Source of the DNA: Gemmatimonas sp. UBA7669 | Lineage (GTDB): Bacteria > Gemmatimonadota > Gemmatimonadetes > Gemmatimonadales > Gemmatimonadaceae | DNA length: 64,000 nt | Reading direction: 5' to 3' | Assembly: GCF_002483225.1 (NCBI RefSeq) | Contig: NZ_DLHL01000033.1 | Coordinates: 9,180-73,179 of the forward strand | Shown: positions 53,973 through 62,093 of the stretch, in pieces | Layout of the letters: each line of letters starts with the position of its first letter | Position numbering within the stretch: position 1 is the stretch's first letter | The notes under the pieces: generated by a model | What the model was told of the DNA's origin: nothing | The model's input: the letters and a program-made list of their open reading frames with translations, nothing else | Databases searched by the model: none | Position numbers and translations under genes: made by a program

Positions 53973-55190
53973 CTAGCCAAGATGCACACGCACGGTGGAG
54001 ATCACGCGGCGCAGCGCATTGCTCACCACCTGCGTGTCGGGATGACGCAGCATGACAAAGCCCTCGCCCTCGTAACTGCCACTGGGCACCTGCCCCACGC
54101 TCGGAATGTGCGCGTCGCAGACGAGTTCGCCCAGCTCACGCTGCATGACGTCGAGCCCCTCGATGCCCACCACCCGGCCCTGGCCCTGCCCGCGCAGATA
54201 CGCGGTGCCCACGGCAAACTGACGCGGCGGCGCGGCAAAGGTGCCGTCGATCATGAGCGTCATCCAGGCGCGCACAAAATCAAAGTTGTGTGCACGCGAG
54301 ATCATGGTGGTCATCTGCGCACCGGGCGGGCGCGCGGCAATCTCGCTGATGGCCAGGGTGCCATCGGGGCGGCGGAACCACTCGCAGTGCGACACGCCGG
54401 TGGTCATGCCCAGCGCCTTGAGCGCACGGTCGCCCACGTGGCGAATGTCGTCGTAGGCCGGATCGTCGTGCTCACGCGGCAGCAGCACCGTCCACTGAAT
54501 CCACGGATGCTCCAGCACCTCGAGTGGCGTGGGCGCGTAGCGTGTGATGGAGTGCCAGAGCGGCGTGCCGCCCAGCGTGACGGTTTCGAGCGAGTGCTCC
54601 ACGCCGCGCAGAAATTCCTCGGCCAGCATGGGATCATGCGGCGAAGGCGCATGACGCTGCATGGCGCGATGCAGGGCCTCATCGTTTTCCAGCCGCTCGG
54701 TGGCGCGGGCGCCGGCACCGGCCGGCGGCTTGACGACAATGGGATAACCCACCTCGCGCACGAACGCCTGGGCGTCCTGCAGTGAATGCAGCACGCGATG
54801 CCGCGCCACGGGAATGCCCGCTGCGCGCAGCACGGTCTTCATCTGCGCCTTGTCGCGGAAGTTGGCGGCGGCGCTGGACGGCAGGCCGGGAATGCCGAGA
54901 CGTTCGCGCACCCGGGCCAGCGGCCCCTGTGCCTGCTCGAAGGCGGCAAAGCAGCGGGCAATGGCGCCGTGACGCTGCGCGAGGGATTGCACCGCCCATT
55001 CGAGCTGCGCGGTGTCGGTGACATCGTCCACGCGCCAATGGCCGGCGAGCCGCTGGGCCATGGATGCCGGCAGCGCCTCGAGCGGCTCCTGGGCCACGAC
55101 GCAGAGTCTGACATGGCCCAACGACAACGCCGCCTCGATCATCTGCGAGGCGGCGGGCGAAAAACGGGGCGCCACGAAAATCACGTTCAT
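53973..55190 (-). CDS. ATP-grasp ligase, unknown substrate (pair member 1)
   Basis: This 405-residue protein has the ATP-grasp motifs PIVVKPPAGAGARATERLEN, MLAEEFLRGVEHSLETV and SEIAARPPGAQMTTMISRAH. Its N-terminal domain opens NVIFVAPRFSPAASQMIEAA. Its layout and several motifs match the next gene (EIAARPPGA and the GYPxxxKP loop in both), so the two are paralogs, although they share little over the N-terminal domain by eye. Pairs of ATP-grasp ligases occur in pathways that make dipeptides or modified amino acids, among others. No tailoring enzyme is adjacent. The start ATG at 55188-55190 opens the protein without extra residues. Confidence 0.85.
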   Translation of the reverse strand: MNVIFVAPRFSPAASQMIEAALSLGHVRLCVVAQEPLEALPASMAQRLAGHWRVDDVTDTAQLEWAVQSLAQRHGAIARCFAAFEQAQGPLARVRERLGIPGLPSSAAANFRDKAQMKTVLRAAGIPVARHRVLHSLQDAQAFVREVGYPIVVKPPAGAGARATERLENDEALHRAMQRHAPSPHDPMLAEEFLRGVEHSLETVTLGGTPLWHSITRYAPTPLEVLEHPWIQWTVLLPREHDDPAYDDIRHVGDRALKALGMTTGVSHCEWFRRPDGTLAISEIAARPPGAQMTTMISRAHNFDFVRAWMTLMIDGTFAAPPRQFAVGTAYLRGQGQGRVVGIEGLDVMQRELGELVCDAHIPSVGQVPSGSYEGEGFVMLRHPDTQVVSNALRRVISTVRVHLG

Positions 55191-55253
55191 GGCGCCCCCG
55201 ATGTGCTGCAGGTGATGGTCAGTCGGTGAGAAACGACGTGCGTGACGACGAAC

Positions 55254-55661
55254 TTACTGGCAAACCCAGGGCGCGCCATCAATTCGCGCCGTGGCCTTGA
55301 CACCCGTGGCCGAGTCGGCGGCCGTGATCGTCACCGGGTTGTTCTCGGCGTCGTCCATGCGGTTGGTGCTGCACTGCACGGTCTTGCGGAAGTTGAACTC
55401 ACCCTTGTCGGTCACGTCGGCCATGCCGAAGTCCTGCGTGCCGTTGGCGCCCGGCGCGCGGGTACCGGTAAGCTTGATGCGTGCCCCGGCGGGCCAGTTC
55501 TTTCCCTTGATCGTGAGGCGCGCGCCCTGCGGGGTGCGCTCGCCTTCGGCGGACACGGCGGGCTTGGGCTGGCCCACAAAGGCGCCAGCGGCGGTGGCCG
55601 AGGCGGTGATGGCCGAGACGATCAACGCCGGTACCAGCAGGCGGCGCGTGAAGTGCTGCAT
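55254..55661 (-). CDS. Small secreted protein, unknown function
   Basis: The 135-residue protein has a clear signal peptide (LLVPALIVSAITASATAAGA) and a mature part of about 110 residues rich in beta-forming residues, Gly and Ala, with a Cys pair (VQCSTNR and APWVCQ at the C-terminus) that could form a disulfide. It is preceded by a good ribosome-binding site, GGAGGAG at proper spacing from the ATG at 55661. I know no family. It may be an Ig-like or adhesion-type secreted domain; that is a guess from the composition. Confidence 0.7.
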   Translation of the reverse strand: MQHFTRRLLVPALIVSAITASATAAGAFVGQPKPAVSAEGERTPQGARLTIKGKNWPAGARIKLTGTRAPGANGTQDFGMADVTDKGEFNFRKTVQCSTNRMDDAENNPVTITAADSATGVKATARIDGAPWVCQ

Positions 55662-55868
55662 CTGTGCTCCTCCGAGTTGGTGACGCGCGGCGGGACGAAA
55701 TCCCCGTCGGCGCGTGGTTTCGTACCGGGGAAAATGCGTTTTGTGCCCCCGTCGCGCAATCAGTGCGTCTGGTCACATTCCGCGGGAGGGCATGCGGGCC
55801 GGGGTGGAGTGCGGCCGGCGGGTGCCCTGCCGTAGCCATGCGGGGGCGGATCGGTTGTCTGGCCTGCC

Positions 55869-57476
55869 TTAGCGCTCGAGACGGAAGCCCGGGTCGATGC
55901 GTGGCCGCGACGGAGCGTTGGCCACGAACCAGCCGGTGAGATACATCCATCGCGTCATGCGCGTGAGCTTGCCGTAGTCGATGCGCTCGGGCTTGTCGCG
56001 CGGCGTGTGATAGTCGGGGTGCAAGTTGCTGGTGTACATGACGCTGGGCACGTCGAGCCGCGCATAAGGCACGTGATCGCTGCGGAAGTACCAGCCCTCG
56101 GGGTGCGTGGGTCGGTCCCAGAGCGAGTCGAGGGCAAAACGGCCGGTGAGCGCATTGGCACGCAGCGCATGCTCCACGAGATCGGTGGAATTGCGATGCG
56201 GCGGCTGCACGCCCAGCAGGCTGGCGCTGTCGGGACTGTTGCGGCCCATCATCTCGCCGTTGAGCACGGCCACAATGTCCTTGAGTGGAACGACCGGATG
56301 CTGGGCGTGATAGCGCGACCCCAGCAACCCCCGCTCCTCGGCGCCATGATACACAAACAACACCGAGCGCTTGGGCTTCTGCGCCATGAAGGCGCGCGCG
56401 CTGGCCAACAGGGCCACACTGCCGGTGGCGTTGTCATCGGCGCCGGCCCAAACCGAGTCGCCGTCCATGACGTAGCGCACGCCGTCATGGTCCTGATGCG
56501 CGGAGTACAGCACGTACTCGTTGCGCAGCACGGGGTCGGTACCGCCTATGACACCCACGATGTTCACGCTGGGCGTTTCGAATTGCTCGAGGCGCACCTG
56601 GATGCTGCCTTGTGGCGCATTGCGAAGTAGCGGCGCGCGGCTGCTGCGCACAAGAAACGCGGGCGGTGTGCCGTTGACGGGCGTGGTGACATTCAGCACG
56701 GGTGGCAGCGGCGCGAGATAGCGCGGCTGACCGGCAAAGCGCGGCGCCGCGTCATTCACATCGTAGGTGCCGCGCAGGCGCAGGCTGGCCAGGCCGTCAA
56801 AGGCCGCATTGGTGATGCTGTCGGCCACGAGAATGAGCGCGAGGGCGCCGCGGCGGGCGAAGCGCTGCTGCGTGGCAGAAAGGGCGGCATTGGCATAGCG
56901 CACGTCCTCGCTGTTGACGGTCGTGCGAATGGACGCGCGGTTGGGCGTGATGACGGGCACCGCCACTACACGGCCCTGCACATTGACCGTGCTGTCGTTG
57001 GCATTGTCGAGCCAGAGCACGGGGCCCGACACATCCAGCCCGCGATTGCCCAGCGGGATGAAGTCACGCCACACGGCCAGTGTGTCGTTGTTCAGCCGTG
57101 CGAAGCTGGACACGGTGGACACGCGCGTGCGTGTCATGTTGAACCACTGGTAGTAGGTGCCGTCCTGCCCCATGGGCGTGACGCCGATTTCGCGCAGCCG
57201 GTCGACAATCCAGGCCGAGGCGCGCAGTTCGTCGGGTGTGCCGGCCTCGCGGCCGCGCATGGCGTCACCGGCCAGCGCATAGAGTTCGCGCTTGATGTCG
57301 GCTTCGCGGATGCGATTGAGCGCGGCGGGCAGGCTTTGTGATGCGGCCGGTTTCGCGGTGGACCTAGCCGCCGTGTTTTGCGCGGCAAGCGCCTGCGGGT
57401 TGGCGAGGGCGGCGGCCAGCAGGGAGACTGCGAGCCTGACGGTACGGCGACGGGTTGCTGCGTGGGAGGGGCGCAT
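55869..57476 (-). CDS. Secreted M28-family metallopeptidase
   Basis: The 535-residue protein has a signal peptide (LAVSLLAAALANPQALA) and an M28 peptidase domain. The zinc ligands appear in order: SAHQDHDGVRY, AGADDNATGSVALL, GAEERGLLGSRYH and RSDHVPYARLDVP. A protease-associated (PA) domain is likely inserted between the N-terminal part and the catalytic core. Substrates of secreted M28 enzymes are peptides with free N-termini. The start ATG at 57474-57476 precedes the signal peptide; the longer frame to 57851 overlaps the divergent thioredoxin gene and is not real. Confidence 0.9.
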   Translation of the reverse strand: MRPSHAATRRRTVRLAVSLLAAALANPQALAAQNTAARSTAKPAASQSLPAALNRIREADIKRELYALAGDAMRGREAGTPDELRASAWIVDRLREIGVTPMGQDGTYYQWFNMTRTRVSTVSSFARLNNDTLAVWRDFIPLGNRGLDVSGPVLWLDNANDSTVNVQGRVVAVPVITPNRASIRTTVNSEDVRYANAALSATQQRFARRGALALILVADSITNAAFDGLASLRLRGTYDVNDAAPRFAGQPRYLAPLPPVLNVTTPVNGTPPAFLVRSSRAPLLRNAPQGSIQVRLEQFETPSVNIVGVIGGTDPVLRNEYVLYSAHQDHDGVRYVMDGDSVWAGADDNATGSVALLASARAFMAQKPKRSVLFVYHGAEERGLLGSRYHAQHPVVPLKDIVAVLNGEMMGRNSPDSASLLGVQPPHRNSTDLVEHALRANALTGRFALDSLWDRPTHPEGWYFRSDHVPYARLDVPSVMYTSNLHPDYHTPRDKPERIDYGKLTRMTRWMYLTGWFVANAPSRPRIDPGFRLER

Positions 57477-57512
57477 GCCCCATTCTACGACGGGATTGGC
57501 TAACTTGCTGGT

Positions 57513-58352
57513 ATGTCGCACGCTGCCATTCTTGATGTCACCACCGCGACCTTTGACGACGTCGTGGTACAGCAGTCGCACACGGTGCCGGTGCTGGTGG
57601 ATTTCTGGGCCACCTGGTGCGGCCCCTGCCGGGCGCTGGGCCCCATACTGGAACGCCTGACCGAGGAGTACGCCGGCGGCTTTGTACTGGCCAAGGTGGA
57701 CACCGACCGTGAGCAGGCCCTGGCCGCGCGGTTTCAGATCCGCAGCATTCCCACGGTGTCGCTGTACGTGGGGGGCAAGCCGGTGGCCGGTTTCCCGGGG
57801 GCCCTGCCCGAGGGGCAGATCCGCAAGTTTCTGGCGCAGCATGGTGTGCATCCCAAGCGCGCGTCGCGCGAGTGGTCAGCCGACCCGGCCACGCGGGTGA
57901 GCGAGCTGCGTGCGGCGGTGGCCGAGTCACCCACGCGGGGCGACCTGCAACTGACCCTGGCCGAGGCCCTGCTGGCGGTGGAGCAGGACACGGAGGCGCT
58001 GCGGGTGCTGGAGGGTTTGCCGGCCGAGTTGTACGGCGACGCGGCGGCGCAGCGGCTCAGGGCGCGCATTGCATTGCGCGCGCGGGTGGTGCATGCGCTG
58101 GACCTGGCGGCCCTGGCGGCGCGTGTGGAGCAGACGCCGGAGGATGCGGAGGCGGCGGTGTTGCTGGGCGTGCGCCTCGCGCTTGGCGGTGATGTGGCGC
58201 GCGCGGTGGATGTGCTGCTGGAGGCCGTGCGGGCGCAGAAGGGCGGCGAGGCGACCAGCGCGCGGGATGCACTGGTGGAGGTGCTGCAGCTCGTGGACGA
58301 CGAGGAGTTGGTGCGCGGGGCGCGGCGGCGGATGGCGGCGGTGTTGTTCTAG
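57513..58352 (+). CDS. Thioredoxin-TPR protein (CnoX/YbbN-like co-chaperone)
   Basis: The 279-residue protein has an N-terminal thioredoxin domain with the active site WATWCGPCRALGP (Cys36 and Cys39) and SIPTVSLYVGGKP, followed by a helical TPR-like region (about residues 125-270). This is the architecture of CnoX/YbbN, a chaperone that hands clients to GroEL and DnaK under oxidative stress; unlike E. coli CnoX, the CXXC motif is complete. It is divergent from the M28 peptidase (36-base gap). Its stop overlaps by 4 bases the stop of the convergent phosphoribosyltransferase gene. Confidence 0.85.
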   Translation: MSHAAILDVTTATFDDVVVQQSHTVPVLVDFWATWCGPCRALGPILERLTEEYAGGFVLAKVDTDREQALAARFQIRSIPTVSLYVGGKPVAGFPGALPEGQIRKFLAQHGVHPKRASREWSADPATRVSELRAAVAESPTRGDLQLTLAEALLAVEQDTEALRVLEGLPAELYGDAAAQRLRARIALRARVVHALDLAALAARVEQTPEDAEAAVLLGVRLALGGDVARAVDVLLEAVRAQKGGEATSARDALVEVLQLVDDEELVRGARRRMAAVLF

Positions 58353-59122
58353 GCCAAGGGCCTTGGCCACAGCAAACGGTCAGACTGCCACGCACCATCG
58401 TTGACGAGATCAAGATAGGGCTGGCGATTGAATTGTTTGATGCTGCCGACCTCGAGTCGTCGCGCAATGGGGAGTACCAGCACCGCAGCGGCTCCACCGA
58501 CCATGAGACTGTGGGCACCGGACATCGCGCCCGATCCGGTGACCCAGGTGTCTTCAATCAACACGATGCGGCGCCCTTCCACCTCTGAAGGCTCTGCTGC
58601 AAAGAGGGATGGGTTAATCGCATTCCTCGGCTTCTTCTGCCCGGGGGCAGCGCGCAAGAGCGGCTTGAGTGGCGGGAGATACGAGCTCACCAGGCTCACA
58701 CTCTTCCAGAGACGCTGATCTTCAACGAGTATGCCGCGTGTGGAAGGCGTGACGCAAATGGCATCAATTGCACCACCGAGCGCGTGTTCTATCGGCTTGC
58801 TGAAGGCGAGCATGGCTGAGAACAGCGCTGCAGCAAGCAAGTACATGTCATCCGGACTCGCTCCCTTGTATCGCTGCATTCGACCGTACCATGTCCCAGG
58901 GTCTGGTGCCATTGAGATGGGCACCACGCGATTGAGAAGGCCGAAGGGGACGCCGGACTTATGCAGCTGTAGGCACCCGAAACACTGCGCATAAGTCGGA
59001 TCCTTCGACCCGAAACAATAGGGACCGACCATCGGATGACCGATGGTCGGTACGGCCTTCGCTTCGTTCTGCACCACCTGAATCGCGTCGTCGATAGACG
59101 CGTAGGGGTGCGCGCCACTCAC
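58349..59122 (-). CDS. Phosphoribosyltransferase-fold protein of a DprA-linked (ShosTA-like) pair
   Basis: The 257-residue protein has a PRPP-binding loop, RRIVLIEDTWVTGSGAMSG (residues 184-202), the hallmark of type I phosphoribosyltransferases, and an N-terminal Cys cluster (Cys36, Cys47 and Cys50 in CFGSKDP to QCFGC) like the zinc finger of ComF-type proteins. ComF and DprA both act in natural transformation, and a PRTase plus a DprA-like gene is also the layout of ShosTA, an anti-phage toxin-antitoxin pair in which ShosT is the PRTase toxin. Here the gene overlaps the DprA-like gene by 4 bases (ATGA). Which of the two roles applies cannot be settled from sequence. The DNA is visibly less GC-rich than the core genes upstream. 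Confidence 0.75.
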   Translation of the reverse strand: MSGAHPYASIDDAIQVVQNEAKAVPTIGHPMVGPYCFGSKDPTYAQCFGCLQLHKSGVPFGLLNRVVPISMAPDPGTWYGRMQRYKGASPDDMYLLAAALFSAMLAFSKPIEHALGGAIDAICVTPSTRGILVEDQRLWKSVSLVSSYLPPLKPLLRAAPGQKKPRNAINPSLFAAEPSEVEGRRIVLIEDTWVTGSGAMSGAHSLMVGGAAAVLVLPIARRLEVGSIKQFNRQPYLDLVNDGAWQSDRLLWPRPLA

Positions 59123-60060
59123 GCGACCTGGAAGGCTTGCGGCGTGTATGCCGGATCCATGCGGCTGACCAAATCATCGGTGTCGGACAGCACGTATGCC
59201 TTGGCCCCATCGATTCCTTGGTCCACCATGGCTTGCGCCCACTCATGTTGATCAACGAGCGAGCGGAGGAGAAACACCGTTCGCCCGTGCTGCAACGCGG
59301 ACCGCGCCTGCATACGCGCACCGGACGTCGCAGACGCCTCAACCACTACCGTTGCAACACTGAGGCCGGACATGGTGACATTGCGCTGCGGAAAACTCGA
59401 CTGGGTGGGGGGAGACGCCGGGAGGAACTGCGACACGAGCGCCCCACCCTCATTGACGATGCGACGAGCGAGGAAGGTGTTGGCCTTGGGATAGGTGCGC
59501 TGCAAGCCGGTGCCGACTACCGCAATGGTACGGGCCCCGACATCGAGAGCCGCCGTGTGCGCGGCCGTATCGATGCCGGCCGCCAAGCCGGATACGATCA
59601 CCAGTCCACGACGCCCCAACTCTTTTGCCAACTTGGTGGCCCGACGGAGACCGGCATCAGTCGCCTGGCGCGTACCGACAATGGACACGCCAGTCAGTTC
59701 CATCAGGTCGGCGTTGCCCTCGACAAACAGTAGCGGCGGACGATTGTGCACCGTTCTGAGAAGCGAAGGATACTCCTCATCGAGCACCGTCCATGCGGCG
59801 TACGGCAGATCGTCCCAACTGTCCACCTCACGTAAGGCGCGCTCGATGAGTGGATCGGGATTCGACTCAAAGAGAGCCGCCTGCGCCGCCGAACTGCGGT
59901 AGCTGTGTGCCAAGATCGCGATGGCGCTACCCGCGTGCTCCACCATGGCCGCGAGATGCGCCTTCGGTACGGCGCCTCCCAACAACAACGCGACGAGGGC
60001 TACACGCTCGTCGTGGAGGTTGCCGGGTTGCAGTGCGAGATCTGACATCTCCAAAAACAT
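59119..60060 (-). CDS. DprA/Smf-family protein (ShosA-like or competence)
   Basis: DprA proteins bind single-stranded DNA and load RecA during transformation; in ShosTA a DprA-like protein is the antitoxin. The 313-residue protein has the Rossmann-like DprA core: SIVGTRQATDAGLRRATKLA, SGLAAGIDTAAHTAAL (residues 157-172), GTGLQRTYPKAN and FPQRNVTMSGLS. An N-terminal helical region of about 85 residues precedes it. No C-terminal winged helix typical of some DprAs is obvious. The second gene (PRTase) overlaps its stop. The start is the ATG at 60058-60060; a second ATG 4 codons later is possible. It lies downstream of two tRNA-Ser genes and their terminator. Confidence 0.8.
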   Translation of the reverse strand: MFLEMSDLALQPGNLHDERVALVALLLGGAVPKAHLAAMVEHAGSAIAILAHSYRSSAAQAALFESNPDPLIERALREVDSWDDLPYAAWTVLDEEYPSLLRTVHNRPPLLFVEGNADLMELTGVSIVGTRQATDAGLRRATKLAKELGRRGLVIVSGLAAGIDTAAHTAALDVGARTIAVVGTGLQRTYPKANTFLARRIVNEGGALVSQFLPASPPTQSSFPQRNVTMSGLSVATVVVEASATSGARMQARSALQHGRTVFLLRSLVDQHEWAQAMVDQGIDGAKAYVLSDTDDLVSRMDPAYTPQAFQVA

Positions 60061-60189
60061 GCGGCACAGCTCTGGGTGGCGTGAGTACCGAACATATACC
60101 GAAGCTACCTAATTCTGCCCCAAGACCGCAAGTAGACCCTGCGTGTAGGAGGTGCCGATTTCGAGCGCTCTCACCATTTCGAATGCCAC

Positions 60190-60231
60190 AAAAGAACAAC
60201 CCCGCGGCGGCCGAAATTGGCCACCGCGGGG
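60190..60231 (-). terminator. Terminator after the tRNA-Ser pair
   Basis: On the minus strand a 13-position stem (60200-60212 with 60219-60231, 6-base loop) has one mismatch on the plus strand that becomes a G-U pair in minus-strand RNA. A T-rich stretch follows (complement of 60188-60199). It lies just after the tRNA-Ser(GGA) 3' end. Confidence 0.7.
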
Positions 60232-60244
60232 ATACAAACGATAG

Positions 60245-60331
60245 CGGATGGGGGGGGATTCGAACCCCCGAGACGCGTTAACGCCAACACGCTTTCCAGG
60301 CGTGCGCCTTAAACCACTCGGCCACCCATCC
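60245..60331 (-). tRNA. tRNA-Ser (anticodon GGA)
   Basis: An 87-base class II tRNA on the minus strand: acceptor stem GGATGGG/CCCATCC with discriminator G, anticodon stem CACGC/GCGTG with loop CTGGAAA (anticodon GGA), a long variable arm, and a T-loop with TTCGAAT. CCA is not encoded. It reads UCC and UCU codons. Confidence 0.95.
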
Positions 60332-60342
60332 AAGAAGTGCAA

Positions 60343-60372
60343 CGCGCCGCCGCGGTAGGCCACGGCGGCGCG
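60343..60372 (-). other. GC-rich hairpin between the two tRNA-Ser genes
   Basis: A 13-position stem (60343-60355 with 60360-60372, 4-base loop) has one C-A mismatch on the plus strand that becomes a G-U pair in minus-strand RNA. There is no T-run, so it may be a processing or pausing signal between the tRNA genes and not a terminator. Confidence 0.5.
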
Positions 60373-60405
60373 CTGCGCAACGGAAACTGCAACTGCGACT
60401 TCAAG

Positions 60406-60492
60406 CGGACAGGGTGAGATTCGAACTCACGATACCGTTGCCGGTATGCCGGTTTTCGAGACCGGTGCCTTCAACCACTCGGCCACCTGTCC
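60406..60492 (-). tRNA. tRNA-Ser (anticodon CGA)
   Basis: An 87-base class II tRNA on the minus strand: acceptor stem GGACAGG/CCTGTCC with discriminator G, anticodon stem CCGGT/ACCGG with loop CTCGAAA (anticodon CGA), long variable arm, and T-loop TTCGAAT. CCA is not encoded. It reads the UCG codon. The two tRNA-Ser genes are 74 bases apart. Confidence 0.95.
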
Positions 60493-60713
60493 TGAGAGAG
60501 GATAGATCACAAAAATGATCTCGTTGTTGTGCATTGGTTGCGCAACTGCGTCGTTCGCCGAACTCAGGCAGCCGGACGCGCCCTCCCAGAGCATCGATAG
60601 ATAATCGGCAGAGGTAGCCACTTCAAGCGTTCACCTCGCCGTTTTCGGTACGCCGGATCGCCGCCGAGGCACCCACGCGGACGGCGCCCCATATCGGCCT
60701 AGCAGGCGCGCCG

Positions 60714-60947
60714 TCAGTACGGCGGATCCAGCGAGTCGTCGAAGCGCGAATCGTCCGCCAATCGGAACTCGTCCTCAAGACGCTGGGCTTCCGAACGCTC
60801 ACGCTCCTCGGGAGTCATGGTGTCGAGCCGCCGGTTCATTTCGACCTGATCGGCCGTGGCCTTCTCGAAGAGCTCCTCAAGGGAGAGCTCATCATCAGCC
60901 CGCTGCTGTGGCTCGATCGGGGCCCTGCCCTCTCGCCTTTCGTCCAT
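60714..60947 (-). CDS. Small acidic, highly charged protein, unknown function
   Basis: The 77-residue protein begins MDERREGRAPIEP and is almost entirely charged, with many Glu, Asp and Arg residues and a helical middle (LSLEELFEKATADQVEMNRRL), ending DSLDPPY. A GGGAG ribosome-binding site precedes the ATG at 60947 at reasonable spacing. No family is known. The frame is open 21 codons further upstream but without a ribosome-binding site. It lies between the tRNA-Ser pair and the nuclease-helicase pair, on the opposite strand from the latter. Confidence 0.45.
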   Translation of the reverse strand: MDERREGRAPIEPQQRADDELSLEELFEKATADQVEMNRRLDTMTPEERERSEAQRLEDEFRLADDSRFDDSLDPPY

Positions 60948-61298
60948 CGACCGTCTCTCCCTGCGAGTTCGACGCCATCGTGATCTCGCCGGGGGGCTCT
61001 CTGGGGCCACCCATCCCGACCGAGGCGGCCACCGATGACCACCTCGTGGGAAGATGCGCCGAGACCAAACGTTGGCAAGGATCTCGGACAGCTGTGAACT
61101 TCGGCCGCGAGCGAGGGGTCACGTAGAGGAGATACCGGCAGCACGTGCTCCTTCACCCAAGTCACTTGAGTGGCTACGCCATCCTTCGCGACCGTGATGA
61201 CCGCATCGGTAGTGCACCAAGTAGAGCCGTCCTATGTTTCAGTGCTTGCTGGTCGGTTTGGTCCTTGCATCGCTACATCACTTGATGTCCAGTGACTC
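60948..61298. other. Non-coding stretch before the nuclease-helicase pair
   Basis: No gene is supported in these 351 bases. It should hold the promoter for the plus-strand pair, but no convincing -35/-10 pair was found. Composition drifts from GC-rich to noticeably less GC-rich toward 61298, at what looks like the boundary of the transferred segment. Confidence 0.4.
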
Positions 61299-62093
61299 AT
61301 GCCCCTCACGCTCAACGGCATTGTCGTGCCGAATCTTTGCCAGGGTTCGGAATGGGCGATTGCGGACGACGCACTACTCGCCGAGTACGTCGCGCGAATT
61401 GCTGTAGGACAGTGTCGACACGTAGCGCGAATCCTCGCTAGCCAAGATGCGTCTGCCGCCTCAGTGGATCAGGCGGCAAAAGCCGACGCGATCACCCTGT
61501 TGACTGTCAACGCTGGCGAAGAACCGTGGCATCGCGATGGATGGCTCTTCCAAGCGATTTCATGGATTGCGGCCTACAGCGCTGAAGGCGTCGCGATTCG
61601 CGCCCCGCATCTGATCAAGGCTCACAAGGGCTTCGACGGACTCAAGCTCGAACTGAACGACGTCGGCGCCGTAACAGCGGTCACCATCTTCGAGGACAAA
61701 GCGACTGACAACCCGCGGAAGACAATCCGGGAGGATGTCTGGCCGGGCATTGAAAGACTTGAGCAGGGCGGGCGCACCAATGAGCTCACGCAGGAGATTA
61801 GCTCGCTGCTTGAAGCTCAGCTGAAGACGCTTCCAGGATTGGACGTCGATGCGGCCGTTCGGCAGATCGTCTGGAACAACGTGAGGCGCTATCGAGTCGC
61901 GATCACCGTTGACTCGACGCACATGACCGAAGCGAAGCGCAAGAGGCTGTTCAAGGGCTATTCGGAGCAGGCGCCCGGCGACATTACGCGACGCGGTGCA
62001 GAGACCTTGCTAGTGCCCGAACTTCGGCCTTGGATGCACGAGTTCGCGCAGAAAGTGATCGCGGTCATACGGGAGATGCCTGAACGTGTTTGA
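61299..62093 (+). CDS. PD-(D/E)xK nuclease-like protein (HamA/AbpA, DUF1837-like)
   Basis: The 264-residue protein is the first of a two-gene module with an SF2 helicase. It has a possible PD-(D/E)xK nuclease core: Asp113 in KGFDGLKLELND and, 19 residues on, Glu132-Asp133-Lys134 in VTIFEDKATDN, with a preceding helix (EPWHRDGWLFQAISWIAAY). HamA of the Hachiman system and AbpA of the AbpAB system are DUF1837 proteins of this size with a similar core, and both are followed by a helicase. The match is by layout and motif pattern only, and no alignment was made. The helicase start overlaps its stop by 8 bases. The DNA is less GC-rich than the core genes. Confidence 0.6.
   Translation: MPLTLNGIVVPNLCQGSEWAIADDALLAEYVARIAVGQCRHVARILASQDASAASVDQAAKADAITLLTVNAGEEPWHRDGWLFQAISWIAAYSAEGVAIRAPHLIKAHKGFDGLKLELNDVGAVTAVTIFEDKATDNPRKTIREDVWPGIERLEQGGRTNELTQEISSLLEAQLKTLPGLDVDAAVRQIVWNNVRRYRVAITVDSTHMTEAKRKRLFKGYSEQAPGDITRRGAETLLVPELRPWMHEFAQKVIAVIREMPERV

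Noticed and set aside
55720..55760. Imperfect palindrome downstream of the M28 peptidase
   Set aside because: GGGG/CCCC with an A/T core can fold weakly but has a bulge and no T-run; too weak to call a terminator.
60427..60621. Small minus-strand frame across the tRNA-Ser(CGA) gene
   Set aside because: It overlaps the tRNA and has no ribosome-binding site.
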